Shown piece by piece: positions 1-8,372 of a stretch of DNA of 64,000 nt. The translations under genes were made by a program, and so were the position numbers. The notes under the pieces were generated by a model, which was not told the origin of the DNA, made no database searches, and was given only the letters and a program-made list of their open reading frames with translations. The stretch comes from Flavobacteriaceae bacterium PS02293 (lineage in GTDB: Bacteria; Bacteroidota; Bacteroidia; Flavobacteriales; Weeksellaceae). How positions within the stretch are numbered: the stretch's first letter is position 1; every line of letters begins with the position of its first letter. Location: assembly GCA_029960045.1 (NCBI GenBank), contig JASCOV010000001.1, positions 744,001-808,000 of the forward strand, in the 5' to 3' direction.

Positions 1-600
1 ATCATCTGTTCCGTTTGCAATAGTTCTGGTTTGTGTTGCATCCCAAGAAGTACCATTCCATTTTGCATATTTGAAAGTATAGCCTCCATAATATTCGTTG
101 ATGAAGAATTTGTAATAAGTAGTTCCATATTCTAATACGAAAACTACTTTACCTACTAATTTGTGAGTGACAATGTCGTAAGAACCCCATCCGTAGTTCA
201 ATCCGCTTGCAGGAAGCAAAGTTGCAGAATCGAAAGATCCATCTTGAATTCTTTCTGTTTGATCCGGATTGTAGAGTGGGTCTCCCCAATTTGCTTTGTC
301 AGCTGGTGTAACAGTGTCAAACGCTGCAGGATCCGCAGAAACCTGATAGGTCAAAACGCTTGTAGCATCATTTACTTTTACACCAAAATCCATAGAACTG
401 TTTCTGTAAAATGCAATATCCCATCCTGTTGCAGGTTGTGTAACTATATTATTCGCGGAAAGGTCAAAGAATACTCTGTTTGCATACTGAGGTCCAGTTG
501 TAAGATTTACTTGCGTATATCCGTTTTCATCAGTTTGTGATAATACTGTCTGATTCACAGCAAAAGCAAGTAAACTTGCCAAAAGTAGTTTTGTTTTCAT
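1..600 (-). CDS. HmuY-like secreted haem-binding protein (partial, C-terminus beyond window)
   Basis: The minus-strand frame opens with ATG at 600 and stays open for 200 codons to the window edge, so the C-terminus is missing. It begins with a signal peptide (MKTKLLLASLLAFAVNQTVL, then SQT). The segment NRVFFDLSANNIV followed by GWDIAFYR resembles the start of HmuY-type haemophores, where a FDLS strand precedes a WDxxF motif. The haem-capture role is inferred from this resemblance, from the Fur-like promoter copy just upstream and from the haem operon nearby. The signal start is nearly the same as those of the next two minus-strand proteins. Whether it ends in a T9SS tail or is a soluble haemophore cannot be seen here. 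Confidence 0.7.
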   Translation of the reverse strand, partial: MKTKLLLASLLAFAVNQTVLSQTDENGYTQVNLTTGPQYANRVFFDLSANNIVTQPATGWDIAFYRNSSMDFGVKVNDATSVLTYQVSADPAAFDTVTPADKANWGDPLYNPDQTERIQDGSFDSATLLPASGLNYGWGSYDIVTHKLVGKVVFVLEYGTTYYKFFINEYYGGYTFKYAKWNGTSWDATQTRTIANGTDD

Positions 601-625
601 TTATTTGAGATTATTTGAATTCGTT

Positions 626-675
626 ATTTAGAATTATTCTACAAAACTAAGAAATTGTTTTTAATTATTCTAAAT
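626..675 (-). promoter_or_regulatory. Fur-like operator pair around a TAnnTTTG promoter (copy 1)
   Basis: The perfect palindrome TAGAATTATTCTA (629-641) directly abuts the -7 element TAGTTTTG (minus strand, 649-642). A second half-palindrome AATTATTCTAAAT (663-675) lies where the -33 region should be. The layout recurs before the next two minus-strand genes. Operators over the start point and the -33 region suit a repressor, and Fur is the likely one given the haem genes served. That assignment is inference. Confidence 0.65.
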
Positions 676-724
676 AAGATTTTAAAATATTTACTTGATA
701 AAAATCATATAGAAGAAATGAATT

Positions 725-759
725 AAAAAAAATCCTCTCAAGATATTCTTAAGAGGATT
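725..759 (-). terminator. Rho-independent terminator of the tandem-module adhesin gene
   Basis: AATCCTCT (731-738) pairs with AGAGGATT (752-759), extended by AAGA/TCTT beyond one mismatch around a 3-base loop. On the minus strand the stem is followed by a run of eight T, just past the stop codon of the gene ending at 783. Confidence 0.8.
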
Positions 760-782
760 GGATTTGTTTTTTTAATCTAAAT

Positions 783-2024
783 TTATTTTTTGATAAACTT
801 AGATTTTACAATATTGCCACTTGTTGTTTCAATTACTGAGAAATAAACACCTGTAGACAATTTTGAAATGCTCACGCTGTTGTTTGCAACCAAAGTGCCT
901 ATTGCAAGGCTTCCATTGCTACTATAAATTTTGATATTTTTAGCTGTTTCGTTGCCAATAAGCTTAAGTTCATTATTCGTAGCTACCAATTGGAAAATAT
1001 TTTTGTTTTTTATATCAGGCACAGAAAGAATTTCGATTTTCTTATAAACTACATTATCTACATGAAGAGCCGCATGATTTACACTCCCTACGAATCTGAA
1101 TGCAATATATTGTTTAGTAGAAGCTGGTACAGTGAATGTATATGTGTTGTCTGTTGTTGATGTTAATGTAATTGCCGCTCCCAAAGATGTGAAGCTAGCC
1201 ATATCTGCAGATGTAATTCCATCTACCAATCCTACTTCTATAGTTCCTTGCCCTGCAGAGCCAGTAGTCTGAGCCGCTGTAAAAGTAATTGTTTTCGTAC
1301 CATCTGGTGCTTCGATTTGGGGCGTAATAAGATAGTTCGGTACATTTGGAGAGAATAGTGTGTAGGCTTGTGCATAGTTCTGTCCACCGCTTCCATCAAT
1401 ATACAATAGCGGACCTGCGGATACTTTGTTCCAATCTTTTTGAGGTAATGCAGAAGTACCAGTCGTAAATGAGTTGAAATTTTCATTAATTTCTGAAAGA
1501 GGCGCTTTGTAATATTTAACATTATCAACATGAAGAGCAGTGTGACTTACGCTGCCTATGAATTTGAATGCAATATACTGTTTAGTAGAAGCTGGTACAG
1601 AGAATGAGTATGTGTTTTCTGTTGTTGAAGTCAGTGTAATTGCTGTTCCTAAAGATGTGAAGCTAGCCATATCAGCAGATGTAATACCATCTACCAAACC
1701 TACTTCAATAGTTCCTTGTCCAGCCGAACCAGCAGATTGAGCTGCTGTAAAAGTAATTGTTTTGGTGCCGTCTGGTGCTACAATTTGAGGTGTAATAAGA
1801 TAGTTGGCTACATTTGGGGAGAATAATGCGTACGCTTGAGCATAATTTTCTCCTCCTGTACCATCAATGTATAATAACGGACCTGCAGATACTTTATTCC
1901 AATCTTTTTGAGGTAATGCAGAAGTACCAGTTGTAAATGAGTTAAAGTTTTCATTGATTGTGGCTAACTGCGCTTTTGCATTGATTGCAAATAAGGTAAC
2001 CGCCAAGAATAGTTTTGTTTTCAT
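783..2024 (-). CDS. T9SS-exported adhesin-like protein with two near-identical modules
   Basis: This 413-residue protein has an N-terminal signal (MKTKLFLAVTLFAINAKAQ). Two copies of a ~150-residue module follow, at about 22-172 and 177-330, each opening with INENFNSFTTGTSALPQKDW and closing with a HVDNV strand. The copies differ at only about one residue in ten. The last ~75 residues (NGSLAIGTL, LSTGVYFSVIE, VKSKFIKK) form a type A T9SS sorting domain, so the protein should reach the cell surface or medium. The modules look like choice-of-anchor J / cleaved-adhesin domains, the fold class of the gingipain adhesin regions that bind haemoglobin and host proteins. It stands alone between its own Fur-like promoter and terminator. 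Haem or host-protein binding is inference from promoter and location. Confidence 0.75.
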   Translation of the reverse strand: MKTKLFLAVTLFAINAKAQLATINENFNSFTTGTSALPQKDWNKVSAGPLLYIDGTGGENYAQAYALFSPNVANYLITPQIVAPDGTKTITFTAAQSAGSAGQGTIEVGLVDGITSADMASFTSLGTAITLTSTTENTYSFSVPASTKQYIAFKFIGSVSHTALHVDNVKYYKAPLSEINENFNSFTTGTSALPQKDWNKVSAGPLLYIDGSGGQNYAQAYTLFSPNVPNYLITPQIEAPDGTKTITFTAAQTTGSAGQGTIEVGLVDGITSADMASFTSLGAAITLTSTTDNTYTFTVPASTKQYIAFRFVGSVNHAALHVDNVVYKKIEILSVPDIKNKNIFQLVATNNELKLIGNETAKNIKIYSSNGSLAIGTLVANNSVSISKLSTGVYFSVIETTSGNIVKSKFIKK

Positions 2025-2050
2025 AAATTAGAAATGATGAGTTATACTTG

Positions 2051-2102
2051 TTATTTAGAATTATTCTACAAAAGTATTAAATTGTTTTTAACGATTCTAA
2101 AT
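2051..2102 (-). promoter_or_regulatory. Fur-like operator pair around a TAnnTTTG promoter (copy 2)
   Basis: Palindrome TAGAATTATTCTA (2056-2068) adjoins the -7 element TACTTTTG (minus strand, 2076-2069). The half-site ACGATTCTAAAT (2091-2102) covers the -33 area. Spacing matches copy 1 base for base, about 30 bases upstream of the start of the 413-residue adhesin-like protein. Confidence 0.65.
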
Positions 2103-2158
2103 AAAATTAAAAAATAAAAACTTGATAAATATCATATGTTGAATTCTAAGACTAAGAA

Positions 2159-2192
2159 CAAAAAAACCTTTTAAGAGTACTCTTAAAAGGTT
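2159..2192 (-). terminator. Rho-independent terminator of the single-module adhesin gene
   Basis: Two 14-base arms, AACCTTTTAAGAGT and ACTCTTAAAAGGTT, form a perfect palindrome at 2165-2192. On the minus strand it is followed by seven T, directly downstream of the gene that ends at 2223. Confidence 0.85.
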
Positions 2193-2222
2193 GATAATTT
2201 TTAATTACTAATTAAAAATATA

Positions 2223-2978
2223 TTATTTTTTAATAAACTTAGATTTTACAGACTGTCCGTCTTTGTTTTCTATAACGATAAAATAAACACCAGTTTTCAA
2301 TCTTGCGATATCAAATGAATTATTAATAACTTTCCCTTCTGTTGCAATTTGTCCAGCAGAATTGTAAACTTTAGCATTAGTAAATACTGTCTGAGTTGCA
2401 AATATCAATGAATTGTTATCTTGAGAAACTGCAAACTTCGCATTATTACTACCAAATGCACTATCATTAACTGCTAAGTTAGTACCATAAACTACATTAT
2501 CCACTTGTAATGCTGCATGAACAGTACTTGGTTGAAATTTGAATGCAATGTATTTTCCTGAAGATGCAGGAACATCAAATGTGTAACTTGTTGCGGTTGC
2601 CTGTAAAGTTTCTATAGTAGAAATTGATTGAAAGGTTGACATATCAGTTGCGCTTGTTAGCAAACCCACTTGAATTGTACCACTACCTCCAGATCCTGCG
2701 CTTACTTGTGCATCAAATTTTATTTTTTTTGTACCATCTGGAGAAACAATCTCGGGAGTAATGATATAGGTAGGATTAGCAGCATCAAAAAGACTGTATG
2801 ATTGCGCATATTGCCCAGGGATCAAATAAGCATAAGGGTATGTTCTGTTTGATGTCCATCCATTCTGTGGGAAATTTTGTTGAGAAAATCCAGAGAAGTC
2901 TTCGTTTATTTCAGATAATTGCGCATTAATATTAGTAATTGCGAATAATGATACTGCCAAAAATAGTTTTGATTTCAT
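2223..2978 (-). CDS. T9SS-exported adhesin-like protein, single module
   Basis: This 251-residue protein has a signal peptide (MKSKLFLAVSLFAITNINAQ), one copy of the module found twice in the gene at 783-2024 (INEDFSGF at ~24 to LQVDNVVYG at ~167), and a type A T9SS tail (LKTGVYFIVIE, VKSKFIKK). It is clearly a more diverged paralogue of that gene. It starts 101 bases from the haem receptor gene on the other strand and shares a Fur-like control region with it, which suggests joint expression under iron limitation. A surface ligand-binding role, perhaps haem or haemoglobin, is plausible. No binding residues can be named from sequence. Confidence 0.75.
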   Translation of the reverse strand: MKSKLFLAVSLFAITNINAQLSEINEDFSGFSQQNFPQNGWTSNRTYPYAYLIPGQYAQSYSLFDAANPTYIITPEIVSPDGTKKIKFDAQVSAGSGGSGTIQVGLLTSATDMSTFQSISTIETLQATATSYTFDVPASSGKYIAFKFQPSTVHAALQVDNVVYGTNLAVNDSAFGSNNAKFAVSQDNNSLIFATQTVFTNAKVYNSAGQIATEGKVINNSFDIARLKTGVYFIVIENKDGQSVKSKFIKK

Positions 2979-3000
2979 AATTAATTTATTAAATTGTATT

Positions 3001-3065
3001 ATTTAGAATTATTCCACAAAAGTACAAAATTGTTTTTAATGATTCTAAATAAAACCTTATCTTCG
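3001..3065. promoter_or_regulatory. Divergent Fur-like control region between an adhesin gene and hmuR (copy 3)
   Basis: The palindrome TAGAATTATTCCA (3004-3016, one mismatch) adjoins a minus-strand -7 element TACTTTTG (3024-3017). The half-site TTAATGATTCTAAAT (3036-3050) is the -33 region of the minus promoter and lies 7 bases upstream of TATCTTCG (3058-3065), a near-match to TAnnTTTG on the plus strand. A repressor here could therefore control both the adhesin gene and the haem operon. Confidence 0.65.
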
Positions 3066-3079
3066 CAAAAATTTTTTCA

Positions 3080-5191
3080 ATGAAGAAGCGAACAATGAGC
3101 CTTTTGTCAGTAGCAATTTTGAATTTTGCATACGCACAAAAAGATTCACTTAATCAAAAAAACATAGAAGAAGTAGTCATTACAGGGCAATATAGTCCTC
3201 AATCAGTTAATAAATCTATATATAAAGTAGAAGTTATAGATGAAATTCAAATCAAGAATATGGCGGCAACAAACGTTGCAGATGTTCTTAATCAAAGCCT
3301 TAATATTCTAATTACCCCTGATCGTAATTCTGGAAATTCTACTGCCAGTATTATGGGGCTTACTGGAGAATACACCAAAATCCTAATTGATAATATTCCC
3401 GTAGTTGGTGATATTGGACTCGGAAATAATATTGATCTTACAAAATTAAATATCAACAATGTTGAAAGAATAGAAATTGTAAGAGGCTCTATGGGAGTAG
3501 ATTACGGTAGTAATGCTGTAGCAGGAGTAATTAACATTATTACAAAGAAAAATAGCCAAAAGAAAGTTACTTTAAATGCTTCTCTTCAGGAAGAAACGGT
3601 TGGGAAAGAGTATGATCTTTACAAGAAAGGTGAAGGTCGTCACATTCAGGCACTTAATTTAGGTTATAACTTCAATGAAAATTGGTATGTAGGTGCTAAT
3701 ATTAACCACAATGATTTCCAGGGTTTCAAAGGAACTCAGGAAGGTTACAAATATATTGAACAAGATGGTAAAAGAGGTTATCTATGGCAACCAAAAGATA
3801 TCTTGAACGTAGATGGGGTTGTAAGATACACCAAAAATAAAACCTCTGTTTTCTACAAATTTGGTTATCTAAATGAAAAACTGAATTATTACAATCCAGT
3901 AGTTTCAGAATTATACTTGGGTGGTGGAAACAGAACTTATTTGTCTGTAGACAGAGATTATCTTACAACAAGATATCTTCACCAGTTGAATGTGCAGACT
4001 CATTTCGGAGCAATCAATTATACCGGAGATTTTTCTTATCAAACCCAAGATAGAAAATACAGAGATTATAATTATGATGTTCCAAACAGGCAAAGAATGT
4101 CGGTGGATGATTATAAATCTTATAACAAAGCGGACGTTATCTATTCCAGAGGTGTTTTCAGCAATTTCCTTAATAATGAAAAGATAGATTTTCAGATTGG
4201 TTACGAATTAGATCATACTTCTGGTTATGCAGGCTTTATAGCAGGTTCTTTTGATGGAAATAATGTGGAAAGAAGGATTTTTAACTACGCTAACTTTTTG
4301 ACCGCAGAATGGAAAATCAATAATGTGTTCTCCATACGTCCGGGATATCGTCTTGCTTTGAGTGATAAATTTAATACTCAACATAATTATTCTGTTACTA
4401 CAAGAGCAAAAATTACTGATAATGACAATCTAAGATTGGTTGTAGGAAGTGCAAACAGATTCCCGAATTTCGATGAGTTATATACCTATTTTGTTGATGC
4501 CAACCATAATCTGCAAGGGAACCAAAATTTGATTCCTGAAAGTGGCTATACTGGTTCATTGAACTTTGAAAAAAGAATTAGAAATTCTGCCGGTTGGGAT
4601 TTTAAAGTAGGAGCGAGCGGAACTTATCTATATGTAAAAGATAGAATCGAACAGGTAAACGTATCTCTTCAGCCTTTAATTGTAAGTTATTTTAATGTTG
4701 ACAAATACAGATCGATGTTGTTCGAAGGTAATTTCGGTCTTAGAAAAGGAGCATTTGGTTTAGCGGCTAATGCATCTTATTATGGTATTTCAAAAACACT
4801 TACAAATGGTGATGTGGTTTCTCCGGATGATTTCTTCTACACTTTTGAAGGTAATCTTAATGCAAACTATACAGTTCCAAAAATCAATACTGTTGTTTCT
4901 TTGTTTTACAAATACACGGGTAAAATACAAGTGTTCAATTTAACGGCAATAGATGTTAATACTTCAGAATACAGAGTTGGAGAGAGAAATGATTACAGTA
5001 TGATGAATTTCACCATTATGCAGCCTTTCTTCAATAACCATTTTGAACTAAGTCTAGGTATCAAAAATCTTTTTGATGTGTCATCAGTAAGAGATACTTC
5101 TTTAACAGGAGGTGCTCACAATGGACCAGCGAGTAGTTTGGATTTATTCTACGGTAGAAGCTATTTTGCAAGAGTTAATTATAATTTTTAA
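3080..5191 (+). CDS. hmuR: TonB-dependent outer-membrane haem receptor
   Basis: This 703-residue outer-membrane receptor should import haem with TonB energy. It shows a signal peptide to about residue 19 (AYA-Q), a TonB-box-like EEVVITG at 30-36, a plug domain to about 155 (VERIEIVRGSMGVDYGSNAV, GVINIITKK) and a beta-barrel ending in the aromatic-rich strand SYFARVNYNF, typical of the C-terminal insertion signal. Length is normal for HmuR/siderophore-type receptors. It is the first gene of a plus-strand run whose next members are HmuY-like, HmuT, HmuU and HmuV, which points to haem rather than a siderophore. The Fur-like region upstream suggests iron repression. Ligand identity is inferred from context. 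Confidence 0.85.
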   Translation: MKKRTMSLLSVAILNFAYAQKDSLNQKNIEEVVITGQYSPQSVNKSIYKVEVIDEIQIKNMAATNVADVLNQSLNILITPDRNSGNSTASIMGLTGEYTKILIDNIPVVGDIGLGNNIDLTKLNINNVERIEIVRGSMGVDYGSNAVAGVINIITKKNSQKKVTLNASLQEETVGKEYDLYKKGEGRHIQALNLGYNFNENWYVGANINHNDFQGFKGTQEGYKYIEQDGKRGYLWQPKDILNVDGVVRYTKNKTSVFYKFGYLNEKLNYYNPVVSELYLGGGNRTYLSVDRDYLTTRYLHQLNVQTHFGAINYTGDFSYQTQDRKYRDYNYDVPNRQRMSVDDYKSYNKADVIYSRGVFSNFLNNEKIDFQIGYELDHTSGYAGFIAGSFDGNNVERRIFNYANFLTAEWKINNVFSIRPGYRLALSDKFNTQHNYSVTTRAKITDNDNLRLVVGSANRFPNFDELYTYFVDANHNLQGNQNLIPESGYTGSLNFEKRIRNSAGWDFKVGASGTYLYVKDRIEQVNVSLQPLIVSYFNVDKYRSMLFEGNFGLRKGAFGLAANASYYGISKTLTNGDVVSPDDFFYTFEGNLNANYTVPKINTVVSLFYKYTGKIQVFNLTAIDVNTSEYRVGERNDYSMMNFTIMQPFFNNHFELSLGIKNLFDVSSVRDTSLTGGAHNGPASSLDLFYGRSYFARVNYNF

Positions 5192-5200
5192 AAAAGTAAA

Positions 5201-6286
5201 ATGAAAAAATTATTCATATTCAGTTTATTAGGACTTACACTTTTCACGCAATCGTGTATTAATGATAACGAAGATCCTATTGCAATTCCTCCAACAGATG
5301 GTGCGGTTATAGATCCTGAAGTTGGTGGTGCATCTCAGCCAAATCAGGTTTGGATAGACCTAAGTAGTGAACAGAAAACTTATAATAAACGTACAGATTG
5401 GGATCTTGGATTCTATTCAGGAGATCAGTTCAAAGTGGCTATTAATTATTCTGTAATGATGGCTGCAGGCGCTATTCCTAATGCCACAAATATTGATGCT
5501 GTCAAAGAATCTGATGTTACAGCTCTAAAAGAAAAAGTACAGGTAGGAACTTTTGATCCAACCAATGAAACTTATATTGATGATCCAAAAGGCTACATCA
5601 TCACTGGCAGAACTGCCATTGCAGAGATCAAAGCAAACGATTCTGAAAACCCTGTTTATCTTGTAAATATGGGACGTAATCTCTACACAGGAGCAGAAGT
5701 TCCTGGAACCGTTTACACAGCAGGCGATGCAAGAGGATGGAAAAAAGTACAGATCGTAAGATACAACGATGGTTATAAAATAAAATATGCCGATCTTAAT
5801 GAAACAACTCACAAAGAATATATCGTCAGCAAAAAACCGGAATATGATTATACATTCTTCAGTATGGTCAATAACAAAGAAGTAAATATTCAGCCGGAAG
5901 CTTCCAAGTGGGATTTAGGATTTACAGTTATGACTAATGTTATAGCTGGTGCCGGAAGTTATATATATGCAGATTTTGTGGTCACAAATGTTTTGGGGAA
6001 AGTTAGTGCGTATCAAGTTACAGCAACCGCTCCTGTTACCGGACAAACTGCATACGATCAATTCAAATTGGAAAATGTTGACAGTTCCAAATTTATTAAT
6101 AATGACCAGACAATTATTGGAGCAAATTGGCGAAATCCAGTTGGAACGAATGGTTTAGAAGTTTATTCGGATCGTTTTTATGTTATTCGTGATGCAGATG
6201 GCTATTTCTTTAAATTAAGATTTACCAGAATGACTGACATCAACGGTTATCGTGGATTCCCACAATTCGAATACAAACCGCTTTAA
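5201..6286 (+). CDS. hmuY: HmuY-like surface lipoprotein, two-lobed
   Basis: This 361-residue lipoprotein has a signal ending in a lipobox (TQSC at 16-19), so it is probably outer-membrane anchored and surface exposed. HmuY proteins capture haem and hand it to HmuR. Here the HmuY-like signature is seen twice: TDWDLGFYSG near residue 67 and SKWDLGFTVM near 238. The protein closes with FFKLRFTRM and RGFPQFEYKPL, typical of the HmuY C-terminus. It is much longer than Porphyromonas HmuY (~216 residues), so it may be a tandem or expanded form. It starts 9 bases after hmuR, so the two are surely co-transcribed. The classical haem-ligand histidine pair cannot be assigned by eye. Confidence 0.75.
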   Translation: MKKLFIFSLLGLTLFTQSCINDNEDPIAIPPTDGAVIDPEVGGASQPNQVWIDLSSEQKTYNKRTDWDLGFYSGDQFKVAINYSVMMAAGAIPNATNIDAVKESDVTALKEKVQVGTFDPTNETYIDDPKGYIITGRTAIAEIKANDSENPVYLVNMGRNLYTGAEVPGTVYTAGDARGWKKVQIVRYNDGYKIKYADLNETTHKEYIVSKKPEYDYTFFSMVNNKEVNIQPEASKWDLGFTVMTNVIAGAGSYIYADFVVTNVLGKVSAYQVTATAPVTGQTAYDQFKLENVDSSKFINNDQTIIGANWRNPVGTNGLEVYSDRFYVIRDADGYFFKLRFTRMTDINGYRGFPQFEYKPL

Positions 6287-6313
6287 TACAATTCAATCTA
6301 CAAAAAATAAACA

Positions 6314-7195
6314 ATGAAAAACATCAAAATAGCTCTTCTCTCAGCAATATTCTTAGCAGGAATTTCTTGTAAAAAAGAAGATTCAAAAGTAGCAACAACG
6401 CCAGAAACTAAAACTGAAAAACCAGTTTCCAATCAAAGAATCGTCAGCATCAGCGGTGGAATTACAGAGATTGTAGCAGCACTTGGTCACGAAAAAGAAA
6501 TCGTAGGAATAGATGTTACAAGCACATATCCTGAAAGTTTGAAAACTACAGCTGAAGAGCTAGGTCACGTTCGTTCTATGACGATTGAGCCGCTTATGGC
6601 ACTTAATCCAAGTCTAATTGTAGCTTCAGACAAAGACATCAATCCGGACTTATTAGCGAAAATCAAAGCTTCCGGAATCAAGTCAGAATTATTCCAACAA
6701 GAATTCACAATCGATGGAACTAAGAAATTAATAGATCAAGTTGCAAAAGCTTTAGGAAACACAAATCAGCAGGAATTAAAAGATAAAATTGATGCAGATG
6801 TAAAGCAACTTCAGCCAATCGCCAAAAAACCAAAAGTCCTGTTCATCTACGCAAGAGGAAATATGATGATGGTTGGGGGCAAAAACACACCTATGGCAAA
6901 AATTATAGAAATCGCCGGCGGACAAAACGCAGCAAACGATTTCGAAGATTTCAAACCATTGACACCGGAAGCAGTTGTACAATCAAATCCTGACGTATTG
7001 TTATTTTTCTCTAGCGGATTGCAAGGTTCCGGAGGACAGGAAGGCGCACTTAAAATGCCAGGAGTTCCTCAGACCAATGCTGGTAAAAACAAGAAAGTTA
7101 TCGCTATGGATGGTGGATTATTATCTTCATTCGGTCCAAGAGTTGGCGAAGCAGCTTTGAGCCTTAATAAGTTATTAATTGAATCTACAAAGTAA
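6314..7195 (+). CDS. hmuT: Haem ABC transporter substrate-binding lipoprotein
   Basis: This 293-residue class III (TroA/BtuF-like) binding protein delivers haem to the inner-membrane permease. A lipoprotein signal ends at AGISC (residue 19). Typical family landmarks are RIVSISGGITEIVAALG (44-60), IVGIDVTSTYPES, and the second lobe opening KVLFIYARGNMMMVGG, then MAKIIEIAGG and DVLLFFSSG. The Y in SSTYPES-like context is the usual HmuT haem ligand position. It sits 27 bases after the HmuY-like gene and before the permease and ATPase. The distance to hmuU is 136 bases, filled by a two-unit repeat. Haem specificity comes from context. Confidence 0.85.
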   Translation: MKNIKIALLSAIFLAGISCKKEDSKVATTPETKTEKPVSNQRIVSISGGITEIVAALGHEKEIVGIDVTSTYPESLKTTAEELGHVRSMTIEPLMALNPSLIVASDKDINPDLLAKIKASGIKSELFQQEFTIDGTKKLIDQVAKALGNTNQQELKDKIDADVKQLQPIAKKPKVLFIYARGNMMMVGGKNTPMAKIIEIAGGQNAANDFEDFKPLTPEAVVQSNPDVLLFFSSGLQGSGGQEGALKMPGVPQTNAGKNKKVIAMDGGLLSSFGPRVGEAALSLNKLLIESTK

Positions 7196-7201
7196 TTTCA
7201 A

Positions 7202-7315
7202 CGAACCCAAAGGGTTTAATATCATTAGCCGTAGGTGAACCTATGGAACAATATAACATCAAAAGCGAACCCCAACGGGTTCAATATCCATAGCCGTAGG
7301 TAAAACCTATGGAAC
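7202..7315. repeat. Two tandem copies of a ~48-base two-hairpin repeat
   Basis: Unit 1 (7202-7249) and unit 2 (7266-7315) share the order CGAACCC..GGGTT, AATATC, then AGCCGTAGGT..ACCTATGGAAC. Each unit can form two small hairpins (AACCC/GGGTT and the CCGTAGGT/ACCTATGG pair). They lie inside the haem operon between hmuT and hmuU, so they would be transcribed. This looks like an interspersed palindromic repeat rather than a coding sequence. Confidence 0.75.
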
Positions 7316-7331
7316 GAAATAATTAAGCATT

Positions 7332-8372
7332 TTGAAATCAAAAAGTCTTACATTTTACGCCATCATCGGTATTATTTTATTAATGCTGATGATGGTTTTA
7401 TCTTTGAATATCGGAGTTTACGATTTCGGAAAATCCAGCTCATACGAGGTTTTTTGGAAATTTATAAACGGCGATTCCTCACTTTCGCTTAGCGAAAAAT
7501 ATATCATTTGGGAAGTGCGTGCTTCCAGAATCGTAATGGCAGTTTTAATTGGAAGTATGCTCGCAGTTTCAGGAACAACATTGCAGGGAATGTTCAAAAA
7601 TCCTTTAGCAACAGGCGAAGCAATCGGTTTAACTTCCGGAGCCACATTATTAGCAGCAATTGCCATAGTTCTCGGACATACATTTGAAGCTTATCTTCCC
7701 GAGATTGTACGAAATTCCTTAGTTGGTGTTTCCGCATTTATCGGTGCATTATTAGCAATGATAATCGTTTACAGGATATCAACATCTGGCGGAAAAACCA
7801 ATGTTGTAATGATGTTATTAAGTGGTGTTGCAATTACTTCCATCGGTTTTTCAATCACAGGATTTCTGATTTATATTTCAAAAGACGAGCAACTTCGGGA
7901 TTTAACTTTCTGGAATCTCGGAAGTTTGGCCGGAGCAACTTGGACGAAAAATATTATTCTGACGATAGTTTTACTATTATCATACATCATCATTTTACCG
8001 AAAGGAAAAGCGTTGAATGCAATGATGCTGGGCGAAAAAGATGCACAGCATTTGGGAATCAATGTAGAAACTCTGAAGAAGCAAATCGTGGTTTTAACAG
8101 CATTAATGGTCGGAACTTGCGTCGCATTTTCAGGAACGATTGGATTCGTTGGATTGATTGTTCCTTATATTTTAAGGTTGCTTTTCCGTTCAGATTATCA
8201 TTTTATTTTGCCATTATCAGCCGTTTGCGGAAGTATTTTATTGTTGTTTGCAGACACAATCAGCAGAACCATTGTTGCACCTTCAGAATTGCCAATTGGG
8301 ATTTTGACGTCATTAATTGGAGGACCGATTTTCATCGCTATTTTAATTAAATTTAAAAACACTTTAAGATGA
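7332..8372 (+). CDS. hmuU: Haem ABC transporter permease (FecCD family)
   Basis: This 346-residue inner-membrane permease of the FecCD/BtuC family has about ten hydrophobic segments. Family hallmarks are LSLNIGVYDF near the N-terminus, RASRIVMAVLIGSMLAVSG (60-80), LQGMFKNPLA, the conserved LNAMMLGEKDAQHLGIN cytoplasmic loop (~227-243), SGTIGFVGLIVPYILR and the C-terminal LPIGILTSLIGGPIF. The start is a TTG at 7332, chosen because it gives a basic N-terminus (MKSKS) before the first helix; the next ATG would cut that helix. It overlaps hmuV by four bases (ATGA), which means translational coupling. It would form the membrane pore of the haem importer. Confidence 0.87.
   Translation: MKSKSLTFYAIIGIILLMLMMVLSLNIGVYDFGKSSSYEVFWKFINGDSSLSLSEKYIIWEVRASRIVMAVLIGSMLAVSGTTLQGMFKNPLATGEAIGLTSGATLLAAIAIVLGHTFEAYLPEIVRNSLVGVSAFIGALLAMIIVYRISTSGGKTNVVMMLLSGVAITSIGFSITGFLIYISKDEQLRDLTFWNLGSLAGATWTKNIILTIVLLLSYIIILPKGKALNAMMLGEKDAQHLGINVETLKKQIVVLTALMVGTCVAFSGTIGFVGLIVPYILRLLFRSDYHFILPLSAVCGSILLLFADTISRTIVAPSELPIGILTSLIGGPIFIAILIKFKNTLR

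Noticed and set aside
7202..7315. CRISPR array
   Set aside because: Only two units, with internal palindromes and no spacer-like variation of constant length; no cas genes.
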